A DNA stretch of 15,885 bases from CAZTZY01 sp964617765 (GTDB lineage Bacteria; Pseudomonadota; Gammaproteobacteria; Pseudomonadales; DT-91), in contig CAZTZY010000068.1 in assembly GCA_964617765.1 (NCBI GenBank), positions 1-15,885 on the forward strand, read 5' to 3'. The position numbers and the translations under genes were made by a program. This document shows positions 1 to 7,904 of the stretch, in pieces. Each line of letters opens with the position of its first letter. The first letter of the stretch is position 1. Under the pieces are notes generated by a model. The model searched no databases. It was given only the letters and a program-made list of their open reading frames with translations, and was not told where the DNA came from.

Positions 1-1472
1 CTGCGATCAATCAGGTATTGGGTCAGCAGGCTAACAGGGCGACCTGTCGACCCTTTTGCGCCGCCGCTATCCCATGCAGAGCCTGCGATATCCAGATGTG
101 CCCAGTCATATTTTTTGGTGAAGCGTGAAAGGAAACACGCTGCCGTGACACTGCCACCTTCAGGGCCGCCAATATTGGCAATATCCGCAAAATTACTGTG
201 TAATTGCTGGTTATATTCTTCCCATAAAGGCATTGGCCAGACGCGGTCGTATGTGCTTTCTCCGGCATTAACGAGTTGTTGCGAAAGTTCGGTTTTATTG
301 CTGTATAGGCCTGACGCGTGTTTGCCTAACGCCACCACACAAGCGCCAGTGAGTGTGGCAATATCAATCACCGTTGCCGGATTGAAACGCTCGACATAGG
401 TGAGGGCATCACACAGTATCAAGCGGCCTTCCGCATCGGTATTCAATACTTCAATGGTTTGCCCCGACATACTGGTAATCACATCACCCGGTTTGGTCGC
501 TTTGCCGCTAGGCAAGTTCTCCACCGCTGGGATAACAGCAATGACGTTGATTTTTAAGGCAAGTTCGGCCACAGCCTGAACAGTACCGAGCACACTTGCG
601 GCTCCGCACATATCGTATTTCATTTCATCCATTTTCGGGCCAGGTTTTAACGAGATGCCGCCACTGTCAAAAGTGACACCCTTGCCGACCAGTACATAGG
701 GTTTATCGCCAGCCTTACCACCCTTGTAGTCAATAATAATAAATTTCGCGGGCTCTTCCGTGCCGGCGGTAACGGAAAGCAGTGAAAACATTTTCAGTTT
801 TTTCATATCGCTTTCGTTCAATATTTTGGTGGTCAGCGATTTATATTTTTTGGCTAATGCAACGGCTTCATTGGCCAGAAAAGTCGGCGTACAGATATTC
901 GCCGGCAAATTGCCCAGATGTTTGGCAAGGTTGATGCCATTACCCATGGCCACACCCTGGGCAACCGCTTTTTTATTCGCGGTATTATTTTCCTGGCAGA
1001 ACAGCGTAATTTTTTTAATCGGGTGTTTTGACGCTTTTTTAGACAGCGTTTCATCGTATTTGTAGGTGAGGCTTTCGAGAATATTAGCCGTTTGTTGTAA
1101 CAACTGTGGAGTGGAACAACCCTCAACGTGGAATCCATCAAATAACAGATGTACGGTTGTTACTTTGGTGTGATGCAGTTCTTTGGCCAATGCCTTTATC
1201 ACATCCCTGAAACCGGCAATATTCAGGGTTTTGCCACAACCGATAAATAACAACCGAGGAAAATTGGCTTCTACCGGGTTATGAACGAGAGTGATTTTAC
1301 TCTTGCCGAGACGTATATCCTGAGCTTTATGCAAGCGTGAAATTAAACCACTGGAATGGGCATCCAGTTGTTTTAATACATCGGATGGATTTTTATTCTC
1401 AAAAACAGGAATAATCAAACAATCGGTTTTTGTATTTTCCCAGGTGCTGGCTTGTTTGATCAGAAATTCCAT
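1..1472 (-). CDS. pepA: Leucyl aminopeptidase (M17), 3' end cut by the window edge
   Basis: Cytosolic M17 metallopeptidase that removes N-terminal residues from peptides; in E. coli the same protein also acts as a DNA-binding accessory factor. My translation gives 490 codons from the ATG at 1472 with no stop before the window edge. Family length suggests only a few C-terminal residues are missing. All expected two-metal and catalytic residues are visible: Lys264 and Asp269 in VGKGVTFDSGG, Lys276, Asp287 in KYDMCGA, and Asp346, Glu348 and Arg350 in the M17 signature NTDAEGRL. The start is supported by GGGAG at 1482-1478, five bases before the ATG, and by the normal N-terminus. It is divergent from lptF across 141 bp, an arrangement conserved in gammaproteobacteria. 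No convincing sigma-70 promoter was found in the gap. Confidence 0.97.
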   Translation of the reverse strand, partial: MEFLIKQASTWENTKTDCLIIPVFENKNPSDVLKQLDAHSSGLISRLHKAQDIRLGKSKITLVHNPVEANFPRLLFIGCGKTLNIAGFRDVIKALAKELHHTKVTTVHLLFDGFHVEGCSTPQLLQQTANILESLTYKYDETLSKKASKHPIKKITLFCQENNTANKKAVAQGVAMGNGINLAKHLGNLPANICTPTFLANEAVALAKKYKSLTTKILNESDMKKLKMFSLLSVTAGTEEPAKFIIIDYKGGKAGDKPYVLVGKGVTFDSGGISLKPGPKMDEMKYDMCGAASVLGTVQAVAELALKINVIAVIPAVENLPSGKATKPGDVITSMSGQTIEVLNTDAEGRLILCDALTYVERFNPATVIDIATLTGACVVALGKHASGLYSNKTELSQQLVNAGESTYDRVWPMPLWEEYNQQLHSNFADIANIGGPEGGSVTAACFLSRFTKKYDWAHLDIAGSAWDSGGAKGSTGRPVSLLTQYLIDR

Positions 1473-1538
1473 AAAGTCTCCCAAAAGAAAAAATAATCGG
1501 TGATAATGCAAAATGATTAAAAGCGAATACTAGCCGAA

Positions 1539-1552
1539 TGTTCAGAAGAACA
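1539..1552. promoter_or_regulatory. Small inverted repeat in the pepA/lptF divergent gap
   Basis: TGTTC and GAACA form perfect 5-base arms around a 4-base spacer, in the only non-coding stretch between the divergent pepA and lptF genes. The position would suit an operator, but such a short palindrome can occur by chance and no known factor is recognised. The rest of the 1473-1613 gap shows no other structure I can support. Confidence 0.25.
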
Positions 1553-1613
1553 GAAGAAGGCGAGCTACTCCTTTTATTAATGTCATCGCACAATTACCAA
1601 CGGAACATGATCT

Positions 1614-2723
1614 TTGCGCATTTACCGCTATTTATTTAAAGAAGTCAGCAGCAATTTTGTCGCAGTGGCCATTGTGCTTTTGCTGATTTTTGTCAGTGGT
1701 CGATTTGTCAGCTATTTGGCCCAGGTAGCCTCCGGTGTTATTTCCAGCAAAGTCCTTTTTTCCATTCTGTTATTTCGTATCCCCGGATTCATGGAATTGA
1801 TTTTGCCATTGGCGCTGTTTTTGGGCGTTATGCTGGGCTATGGACGTTTGTATGTTGAGAGTGAAATGGTGGTCTTGCAGGCTTGCGGTATCAGCAAGCG
1901 TCGCCTGCTGGTTTATACACAGGGCCCTGCACTGATTGTCATGCTAATTACGGCAATGTTTACCACCTGGCTTACCCCGTTGGGCTGGAAGCATTTTCAT
2001 GTTATCTGGAATGATCCTGAAACGTATAGTGGCCTGGGAACGCTGGTAGCAGGTAATTTCAAACAGTTTGATGATCAGGGCATTGTGGTTTATACCGCTG
2101 AGATGAATAGTTCAAAAACAAAATTGCGCGATGTTTTTTTTGTAAGAAGCAGTAAAGACACCAAAGATAATGAACTGGTGATTATAAAAGCCAAAACTGC
2201 CGGAGTGGTAGCGACAGCAGATCGCGACCAAAGCCAGCCCTACATTGAATTGTATGATGGCTTTCAATACAGCGGTTCTCCCGGACAAATGGATTTTACC
2301 GCGTCGCGGTATAGTGTATATGGCCAACTTTTGGGAAAATCAAAGCAGATCATCATTCCCAAAGACAGTGTTGATGGTAAAGACACGCTGAGTTTAATTA
2401 ACTCAACGGTCAAAAGGGATCAGGCAGCATTTTATTGGCGTATGACGATGCCATTCATCGTTCCCATTATTGCCATCATCGCTTTGGCACTAAGCGAAAC
2501 GACCCATCGTAAAGGCCGTTATGTGAAGCTGTTGCCAGGCATTATTATCTATATCGTTTATTTGGCAGTGCTTTTGGCAGTGCGCAGCAGGATAGAAAAG
2601 GGGATTGCATTACCCGCACCCCTGGCGTTTGGCCTGGTGCATACACTGTTTTTGCTACTGGCATTTCTACTTTTATATTTCAGGGAAATCCGGTTACGGT
2701 TCATGCGGAAGGTATCACGATAA
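1614..2723 (+). CDS. lptF: LPS export ABC transporter permease LptF
   Basis: Inner-membrane permease subunit of the LptB2FG complex, which extracts lipopolysaccharide from the inner membrane and drives it along the LptC-A-D bridge to the outer membrane. The 369-residue product has the LptF/LptG (YjgP/YjgQ) layout: N-terminal membrane segments (about residues 12-32 and 55-80, then near 100-120), a periplasmic beta-rich middle (about 125-265), and three C-terminal membrane segments (about 275-360). Family length in E. coli is 366. The start is TTG with a weak GGAA upstream. An in-frame TGA at 1608-1610 blocks extension, while an ATG at 1607 lies in another frame (see findings). The stop overlaps the lptG ATG by one base (TAATG), indicating translational coupling. 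Identity is secure; the exact start is not. Confidence 0.95.
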   Translation: MRIYRYLFKEVSSNFVAVAIVLLLIFVSGRFVSYLAQVASGVISSKVLFSILLFRIPGFMELILPLALFLGVMLGYGRLYVESEMVVLQACGISKRRLLVYTQGPALIVMLITAMFTTWLTPLGWKHFHVIWNDPETYSGLGTLVAGNFKQFDDQGIVVYTAEMNSSKTKLRDVFFVRSSKDTKDNELVIIKAKTAGVVATADRDQSQPYIELYDGFQYSGSPGQMDFTASRYSVYGQLLGKSKQIIIPKDSVDGKDTLSLINSTVKRDQAAFYWRMTMPFIVPIIAIIALALSETTHRKGRYVKLLPGIIIYIVYLAVLLAVRSRIEKGIALPAPLAFGLVHTLFLLLAFLLLYFREIRLRFMRKVSR

Positions 2724-3799
2724 TGAGGAGATTAAATCGATATATTGCCCGTACCGTTGCCGCTGCGATTGCCGTGGTATTGATTGCCTTCATGGGGCTG
2801 GATCTGGTGTTTCGTATCGTTGAAGAAATTAGCAATATTGAATACGACTATACCTTTGGCAAAGTCATCGTCTATGAAGGGTTGCGCACTTTTTCGCGGT
2901 TGTATGAAGTCATGCCCATTGTCGGCCTGATAGGATGCCTGACAGGATTGGGTGCATTGGCAAATAACAGTGAAATCATTGTGATGCGTACAGCCGGTGT
3001 TTCCATTCTGCGGTTGGTTTGGATGTCTTTGCGACCCGCTTTACTCTTTATGTTAGTGGCTATGTTTATTGGTGAAGAAGTAGCCCCGAAAACCGAGCAA
3101 ATTGCACTTTCCTACAGGGCTTTAGCCCGCCACAGGAGTGCTACCCTGGATGTTAACCAGGGTTTATGGTTGCGTGACGGTAATGACTTTGTTTTTGCCA
3201 GTGTCGTTCAGCCCAACGGAGATATGTTTGGTCTTAACGTTTTCCGTTTCGATGATGATCAATCATTGAAAGGCATTCTTCGTGCAGAGAGAGCCAGCTT
3301 TAAGGAATCACACTGGATGCTGGAAACGGTCGACAATACGGTTTTTGAAAACAAAAATGGCATGCCTGAAAAAATCACACAAAGCAAAGTTAAACTGTTA
3401 TGGTGGGAAAGCCAGTTAAAACCGGAATTATTAAGCATCGCTTCGGTTGCGCCTGATGATCTGAAGGTAACAGCCCTGGTAGACTATGTGGATTACCTGA
3501 AAGAACAAAACCTCAATAGCACGGAATATGAACTGGCTTTCTGGGAAAAAATCTTTTTTCCGCTGGTGATGATCAGCCTGGTACTGGTAGGTATATCGTT
3601 TGTATTTGGCCCATTGCGGCAGGTATCGATGGGTTATCGCGTATTCTGGGGTATCCTGATTGGCGTTATCTTTAAAACCTTTCAGGATATGTTAGGGCCA
3701 TTAAGTATGGTGTTTGGTTTTTCACCGATGCTCGCTATGCTGGCACCTGCAGTGGTTTGCAGCCTTTTAGGCTTCTTGCTGATATCCAGGGTTCGTTAG
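2723..3799 (+). CDS. lptG: LPS export ABC transporter permease LptG
   Basis: Partner permease of LptF in the LptB2FG lipopolysaccharide extractor of the inner membrane. The 358 residues match the family length (360 in E. coli). There is an N-terminal membrane helix (about 10-30), then helices near 60-80 and 100-118, a periplasmic domain (about 125-270), and three C-terminal helices (about 275-355) ending in LLISRVR. The N-terminal stretch MRRLNRYIARTV and the segment NNSEIIVMRTAGVS are characteristic: this cytoplasmic coupling region contacts the LptB ATPase. The ATG is fused to the lptF stop (TAATG), so the two subunits are almost certainly made from one message. The next gene is convergent and its stop lies only 4 bases away, leaving no room for a separate terminator between them. 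Confidence 0.96.
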   Translation: MRRLNRYIARTVAAAIAVVLIAFMGLDLVFRIVEEISNIEYDYTFGKVIVYEGLRTFSRLYEVMPIVGLIGCLTGLGALANNSEIIVMRTAGVSILRLVWMSLRPALLFMLVAMFIGEEVAPKTEQIALSYRALARHRSATLDVNQGLWLRDGNDFVFASVVQPNGDMFGLNVFRFDDDQSLKGILRAERASFKESHWMLETVDNTVFENKNGMPEKITQSKVKLLWWESQLKPELLSIASVAPDDLKVTALVDYVDYLKEQNLNSTEYELAFWEKIFFPLVMISLVLVGISFVFGPLRQVSMGYRVFWGILIGVIFKTFQDMLGPLSMVFGFSPMLAMLAPAVVCSLLGFLLISRVR

Positions 3800-3803
3800 C
3801 GAT

Positions 3804-5531
3804 TTACTTGGACGTTGTTGCAATATACTTCATGGGTTTCTCGGCAGGATACGCTCCGCCAATTGGATAAATAATGGCCTTGGCCGTATAAGATGCGCTG
3901 CATACGTCATTGTGAGAATCAATACCTCCATCAGGGGATTCATAGCCCAGACATCCCAGGATGCTGTCAAATAATACCTTGTGTGAAATAATCGCGTCAG
4001 AGTTTTTAAGGGCTTTCAATTGATTAAACGCTGCAGCATGCGCCGGCGAGCTATTCAAAAAAGCATCGGAAGCCCAGAATATCATAGGTACCCTGAATTG
4101 TTCAGGAGGCGCAACCTTGCGTGGTGTGGCATGGAAATGTTCGTTTTCACTAATGGATTCACCATGGTCAGAAGCAAAATACACCACTGCTTTTTTATCG
4201 CGCAATATATCGAAAATGTTTTTCATGATGGTATCGATATATAACACACTATTATCAAAGGCATTGATCATCTGGTCGGCTGAACAATCACCATCAATAC
4301 TTCTGCATTCCGGCGTGAATTTGGCAAATGCATGAGGATAACGCTCGCTGTAAAGATAATGCGAACCCTTAGTGTGCAGGATAATCAAATGTTTGCCTTT
4401 GGGATGGTTGGCGACCGATTTCTTCAGTTCTTTAACCAGCAACATGTCATCAATGGCCTGTTCGGTGTCGGGATATTCAGCAGCAATAATTTCCCTGAAT
4501 TTGTAGCTATCGGTTAACAGGCTGTTATAAAACCATATTTCACTTTGCATGGCGAACAGCTCGGAGGTGAACCCCAGATGTTTCAACACGGCAAAAATGT
4601 TATATTCTTTCAGCGTACGTTGTTCATTTTCTTCTGTACCATTTTCACGCACAAACATACATCTTAATGAGAGTTTTGTAGCGGTATCGCAGGAAACCCC
4701 GCGAAACGCCACCAGGTTTTTTTCCTTAGACATTAAAGGTGTGGTGTCACGTTCGTAACCCAGCATGCCCATATGGTCGGCACGTGTGGTTTCACCAATC
4801 ACTACCACAACATAAGTGTCTTCCAGTGGTGTAGAAGCGTTATAGCTAAAATGTTTTGCCGGGTTATACAGTTTTTCAATGCTTTTTTCGCCATAACCTT
4901 TTTCCCACGCAAACAATGCGGTGGCGGTAATCCAGTTTAGCGGTAAATAGGTATGGGCAAGCCGACCACTGGGGCTGGGAGAGAAGGTGTTGCTTTCAGC
5001 TGCAATTTCCCTTTTAACGGTATCCACATAATCCAGCAGATTGTGTACTGCAATAAGGCTGACGATGCAGGCAATAACCGGCTTGGCGACCGATTTTAGT
5101 GAAAAAGGGTTATAGACATCATTACTGATTTTGGTGCGCCATATCCACACCACTGGCAGCACGGCTGACATCAAGAACCAGCCAATGAATTTATAACCTA
5201 AAGACTCCTTGGATAAATCGGTATCGGTTGTCAGTACCGATACGATAACGCCATAACCAATAACGACATTAAAGAAAATCATGTAGTAGCTGGCGGCACC
5301 GGAAAACAACACCATCAAGCTGGCTAAAAGGCGATAAATAAACTTGCCAAACAGCGCAAAGATATTCAGTAAAAAATAAACCAATGCAGTGATGGCAGCA
5401 GCAGAAGCGCCAATGGCAATATAATCAGGAAGGCTGTCCCCGGCATTTCTATAATAGGTGACAAGATTTAATAACAGGCCAACATAAGCAGATAAAATCA
5501 GGGTAATAGTGTGTTGCGAAAGGGCTTTCAT
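3804..5531 (-). CDS. Phosphoethanolamine transferase-like sulfatase-fold membrane enzyme (EptA/MCR superfamily)
   Basis: Predicted inner-membrane enzyme that moves phosphoethanolamine from phosphatidylethanolamine to a lipid A or core acceptor, lowering surface charge. Residue numbers count from an alternative GTG at 5570. About five N-terminal membrane helices (22-40, 50-70, 80-110, 130-145, 163-180) precede a periplasmic alkaline-phosphatase-fold domain. Metal and catalytic residues are present: Glu260 in GETTRADHMG, Thr298 in SCDTATK (nucleophile position), Asp468 and His469 in SDHGES, and His480 in FHATP. The usual CGTAT motif reads CDTAT here. I place the start at the ATG at 5531 (575 aa). 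The longer GTG version would begin inside an inserted repeat and has no spaced ribosome site. The GGAG before the ATG is 17 bases away, so the start remains uncertain. The gene converges on lptG. The acceptor (lipid A, core or another glycan) cannot be told from sequence. Confidence 0.9.
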   Translation of the reverse strand: MKALSQHTITLILSAYVGLLLNLVTYYRNAGDSLPDYIAIGASAAAITALVYFLLNIFALFGKFIYRLLASLMVLFSGAASYYMIFFNVVIGYGVIVSVLTTDTDLSKESLGYKFIGWFLMSAVLPVVWIWRTKISNDVYNPFSLKSVAKPVIACIVSLIAVHNLLDYVDTVKREIAAESNTFSPSPSGRLAHTYLPLNWITATALFAWEKGYGEKSIEKLYNPAKHFSYNASTPLEDTYVVVVIGETTRADHMGMLGYERDTTPLMSKEKNLVAFRGVSCDTATKLSLRCMFVRENGTEENEQRTLKEYNIFAVLKHLGFTSELFAMQSEIWFYNSLLTDSYKFREIIAAEYPDTEQAIDDMLLVKELKKSVANHPKGKHLIILHTKGSHYLYSERYPHAFAKFTPECRSIDGDCSADQMINAFDNSVLYIDTIMKNIFDILRDKKAVVYFASDHGESISENEHFHATPRKVAPPEQFRVPMIFWASDAFLNSSPAHAAAFNQLKALKNSDAIISHKVLFDSILGCLGYESPDGGIDSHNDVCSASYTAKAIIYPIGGAYPAEKPMKYIATTSK

Positions 5532-5564
5532 GATAGTTTTAATTTGTTCTCCGGAATCAATAAA

Positions 5565-5704
5565 GGGCACCTCTAAAAACCGTCTTTTCCCATGATAGCT
5601 GCGTCAGCTCCGTGCTCAAATCCTCATTTACTGCTTGTAAACTGCGGTTCTGCGCGCGGTGCTTTCTTGCTATCCCGAAAAAAACCTGGTTTTTAGAGAT
5701 GCCC
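5565..5704. mobile_element. MITE-like 140-bp insertion with terminal inverted repeats and 4-bp target duplication
   Basis: The ends are inverted repeats of 17 bases, GGGCAYCTCTAAAAACC, differing at one position. They are flanked on both sides by TAAA (5561-5564 and 5705-5708), which fits a target-site duplication. The interior has no coding potential and includes a short near-palindrome at 5597-5609 (AGCTGCGTCAGCT). Size, ends and duplication fit a non-autonomous miniature element mobilised by a DDE transposase elsewhere; I cannot assign the IS family. It lies between the probable promoter and the ATG of the phosphoethanolamine-transferase-like gene, so it should be transcribed as part of the leader. 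It also supplies the upstream GTG that lengthens that reading frame. Confidence 0.75.
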
Positions 5705-5711
5705 TAAAAGC

Positions 5712-5720
5712 AGTATATCA
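5712..5720 (-). promoter_or_regulatory. Possible extended -10 promoter for the phosphoethanolamine-transferase-like gene
   Basis: Read on the minus strand this is TGATATACT, a TGn extended -10 followed by a 5/6 match to TATAAT. There is no good -35 at the expected distance, as extended -10 promoters allow. Transcription would start close to the right end of the MITE-like insertion, placing the whole element in the mRNA leader. Confidence 0.4.
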
Positions 5721-5850
5721 TCTAAATATGTGGGCAAATCAGAATAATCAAAGGCAAGTTATCAAAATATTCTTAAAGCCAGCTTAATTAGAGCGGCGAT
5801 GTTGATAAAAATGCACTATTCAGAAAGTTGGGGCGTGGGAGTTTGACTTT

Positions 5851-5870
5851 GGCCTGCAAGTGAACAGGCC
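5851..5870. terminator. Hairpin downstream of the hydroxylase operon (second of two)
   Basis: GGCCTG (5851-5856) pairs perfectly with CAGGCC (5865-5870) across an 8-base loop. It is the distal member of a tandem hairpin pair after the minus-strand operon. There is no strong uridine run, so it may be an mRNA 3'-end stabiliser rather than a classical terminator. Confidence 0.4.
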
Positions 5871-5880
5871 GAAGGTTTTA

Positions 5881-5902
5881 GCGGTATGAGAAAGCATACC
5901 GC
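5881..5902 (-). terminator. Strong 8-bp hairpin just after the hydroxylase/membrane-protein operon
   Basis: GCGGTATG (5881-5888) and CATACCGC (5895-5902) form a perfect 8-bp stem with a 6-base loop, starting 9 bases after the stop of the membrane-protein gene. On the minus strand it is followed only by TAAAAC, so the poly-U tract is weak. Position supports operon termination or 3' end protection. The remainder of 5705-5910 contains no gene I can support. Confidence 0.55.
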
Positions 5903-5910
5903 AACCGGAA

Positions 5911-6942
5911 TCAGGTATTTTTTTGCGGATGCGATAACAAGACAATCACAGTGCAACCCACCAAAGCCAGCATGACCGCAAACAGGTTACCAACTGCAAG
6001 ACCGTTAGTCATGTTTTCCACATCCAGGGTGAAAAACAGGTCTATCTTTGCGATATACATATAGGCATGCCCAACCAGATACAGGAACGGGAACGCCATC
6101 AACAGTGCATCACGTTCTGCGGTGGGTTTGCGCCATTGCATCAGGAAATGCCAGCCTGCCATTGAAAAAGTTATTACATGCACCAAAGCCGCCAGTTCAA
6201 AATTGGCATCCCACGGCAGCATGTTGTACGGCGGAGTGCTTTTTGAAAACAGGTTGTAGGGGAAAAAGAACAGCGTGCCAAGCAGGATGGTGCCAATGGG
6301 TTGCAGGGCATGGGCGGCAATCATCTTGCCTTTTCCGGTCGGTTTTTCCAGCCAGTTCCAGCTGATTACGCGGTTGATCAGCGAGAAAGCAATAGTGAAA
6401 GTGAAGAACCAGTGATAGCTGGTGAGTGGCACGCTATCCACATAAGGCCAGGTTGTCACATCCGAAGTATCCCATATCCACCAGCCCAGCATAGGGCCCA
6501 GGTTGTCAAAAATCAGGTACATGAAACCCGCAAAAAATCCGACGGAAATGGCTTCAGTCAGTGGCGTAAAGTTATAGCGCTTTATCGTCATGTAAGCGTG
6601 ATACATAAACGCCGGATAAAAACAGGCGATATATAAGGGCAGCTTGTTATATAAAAACATCACCGAAAATTCACCATGCCAGAAATTTTCCACGGTGTAG
6701 TACGACAGGATATCCATGGTCAGGCCATAGAGGAAACAGCCTAACAGCGTCAGTAAAGCGCCATTGGAGCCGGTTTGCTTTTTATAACGCAGGGCATGTA
6801 CCAGCGCTAAAATTACACCGGCAAAAATAATGCCCTGAATCGCCAGGAAGCTCCAGTCGAGCAAGGCAGAAGGTGCATTGAAATAAATCAGTGATTGCGT
6901 AGCCTCTTCATTACGCATTGCATAGGCAATATGTTCGGTCAT
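5911..6942 (-). CDS. Multi-pass membrane protein of unknown function, coupled to a fatty acid hydroxylase
   Basis: I do not recognise this 343-residue protein at family level. It is strongly hydrophobic with about eight predicted membrane segments (roughly 30-50, 62-82, 98-118, 130-150, 174-195, 207-228, 250-268, 282-300, 315-336). It is rich in aromatics and has polar residues that could line a membrane-embedded site: Asp77, Glu85 and His89 near the second helix, Asp146, the WWIWD segment at 154-158, His177, His255, His265 and His292. The ATG directly follows the TAG of the hydroxylase gene, and GGAG lies 7 bases upstream inside that gene, so the two are translationally coupled. The context suggests a partner enzyme or carrier acting on the same lipid; this is inference. 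Its general shape recalls membrane carotenoid hydratases, but I see no diagnostic motif. Confidence 0.85.
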   Translation of the reverse strand: MTEHIAYAMRNEEATQSLIYFNAPSALLDWSFLAIQGIIFAGVILALVHALRYKKQTGSNGALLTLLGCFLYGLTMDILSYYTVENFWHGEFSVMFLYNKLPLYIACFYPAFMYHAYMTIKRYNFTPLTEAISVGFFAGFMYLIFDNLGPMLGWWIWDTSDVTTWPYVDSVPLTSYHWFFTFTIAFSLINRVISWNWLEKPTGKGKMIAAHALQPIGTILLGTLFFFPYNLFSKSTPPYNMLPWDANFELAALVHVITFSMAGWHFLMQWRKPTAERDALLMAFPFLYLVGHAYMYIAKIDLFFTLDVENMTNGLAVGNLFAVMLALVGCTVIVLLSHPQKNT

Positions 6943-7809
6943 CTATTTGCTCCTTGGTTTCTTAGTATTGCTGGCAACTTTTTGTTCGGTAAACGGGGTG
7001 GAATAATCTACCCATGGGCCAATGGCATTATTGCCCAGTTCGTTCAGTTTGACGCGGCCTTTGCCTTTGGTAAAGGAATCTTCAGTATAGTGATGAGCCT
7101 CACGACGCACCGTATCGTGCAGGCGATCAAACAATGGCGTCAAAAAGCCATAATTCACATGGAAATACTTGTGATGGTCATCGTGGAACTGGTTGGTGCC
7201 GTGGAAGGGCAGGTTATACTTCAGCTTGATACCGCAGTGATCCCAGAAGCCGTAGAAAAAAGTTGTCATCATTACGATCAAATACAATGACCAGTGCATC
7301 GGAAACAAAAATACCGGTGCCAGGATATAGCTGGAATGAATCACCCATTCCAGCGGATGCATCGACGATATAGTGAAATAGGTAGGGGTGCTGTAATAAT
7401 GATGGATGCTATGAATATGCTTGTACATCCACGGTGTATGAATCGCCATATGAATATAATAGGCAGCGGCTTCGATAAACAAAAAGGCGAGAAATACACT
7501 TAAACCTGCCCAGCCATAACCATAATCACCGATATCGTAATAAATTTGCCCCCAGCCTTTTTCCACAACGCCCCAGGCGATAAAACCGAAAGTACCCGCC
7601 GCCACGTTCAGGTTAAAAGTACCTAACAGTGCAGCATGTTTGGCCAGACGTGGCGATAAAAAACGTCCGGGCTGGATTTTCCATTCCGCATTTTTATCGC
7701 GGTTCATGTGGTAATAATAGTAATGCACGGCGCCAGCTAAACCGAGGAAAAACACATTGCCGCCCACCAGCGTAATGAGTACATATTGATACCACTCTAA
7801 TCCAAACAT
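6943..7809 (-). CDS. Fatty acid hydroxylase / sterol desaturase superfamily enzyme
   Basis: Integral-membrane di-iron oxygenase of the FA_hydroxylase superfamily, expected to hydroxylate or desaturate a lipid chain, sterol or carotenoid at the cytoplasmic face using O2 and an electron donor. The 288 residues hold the histidine clusters that bind the two irons: HMAIH (120-124), HSIHH (133-137), and HDDHH (209-213), with DHCG at 190-193 and HPLEW at 151-155 in the usual order. Membrane segments flank them (about 8-30, 60-82, 98-118, 155-185). The ATG at 7809 has GAGG a few bases upstream. It is first in a two-gene unit with an unknown membrane protein and faces a TetR gene across twin palindromes, so repression by that TetR is likely. 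The substrate cannot be read from the sequence. Confidence 0.92.
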   Translation of the reverse strand: MFGLEWYQYVLITLVGGNVFFLGLAGAVHYYYYHMNRDKNAEWKIQPGRFLSPRLAKHAALLGTFNLNVAAGTFGFIAWGVVEKGWGQIYYDIGDYGYGWAGLSVFLAFLFIEAAAYYIHMAIHTPWMYKHIHSIHHYYSTPTYFTISSMHPLEWVIHSSYILAPVFLFPMHWSLYLIVMMTTFFYGFWDHCGIKLKYNLPFHGTNQFHDDHHKYFHVNYGFLTPLFDRLHDTVRREAHHYTEDSFTKGKGRVKLNELGNNAIGPWVDYSTPFTEQKVASNTKKPRSK

Positions 7810-7850
7810 GATGCACCTCTTTTTATGTTTGACTGCCGTCGTTTAGAAAA

Positions 7851-7872
7851 TAACTTACATGCGTGTAAATTA
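7851..7872. promoter_or_regulatory. TetR-type operator, copy 1
   Basis: TAACTTACATGCGTGTAAAT and two further bases form a repeat unit whose core TTACATGCGTGTAA (7855-7868) is a near-perfect palindrome. A second unit with the same flanks begins exactly 32 bp away, about three helical turns. It overlaps the downstream side of the hydroxylase -10 box. Predicted target of the adjacent TetR protein. Confidence 0.75.
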
Positions 7873-7896
7873 TCCATACAATTAACTTACATGCAA
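7869..7896 (-). promoter_or_regulatory. Promoter of the hydroxylase/membrane-protein operon
   Basis: On the minus strand, TTGCAT (7896-7891) and GATAAT (7874-7869) form -35 and -10 boxes with a 16-bp spacer. The -35 lies inside operator copy 2 and the -10 overlaps the edge of operator copy 1, so a bound repressor would block RNA polymerase directly. Confidence 0.6.
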
Positions 7897-7904
7897 GTAA
7901 ATTA
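7883..7904. promoter_or_regulatory. TetR-type operator, copy 2
   Basis: TAACTTACATGCAAGTAAAT plus two bases. The first twelve bases and the last eight match copy 1, and the core ACTTACATGCAAGT (7886-7899) is a near-palindrome. It overlaps the -35 of the divergent operon and lies 40 bp before the tetR ATG, so it probably also mediates autoregulation. Confidence 0.75.

Noticed and set aside
5532..5570. GTG start at 5570 for the transferase
   Set aside because: The GTG lies in the inverted end of the inserted element, lacks a spaced ribosome site, and the added residues are not typical; kept only as an alternative.
6048..7290. Long open frames antisense to the membrane protein and hydroxylase genes
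   Set aside because: They lie wholly opposite well-supported genes, and their translations show no coherent domain or membrane pattern.
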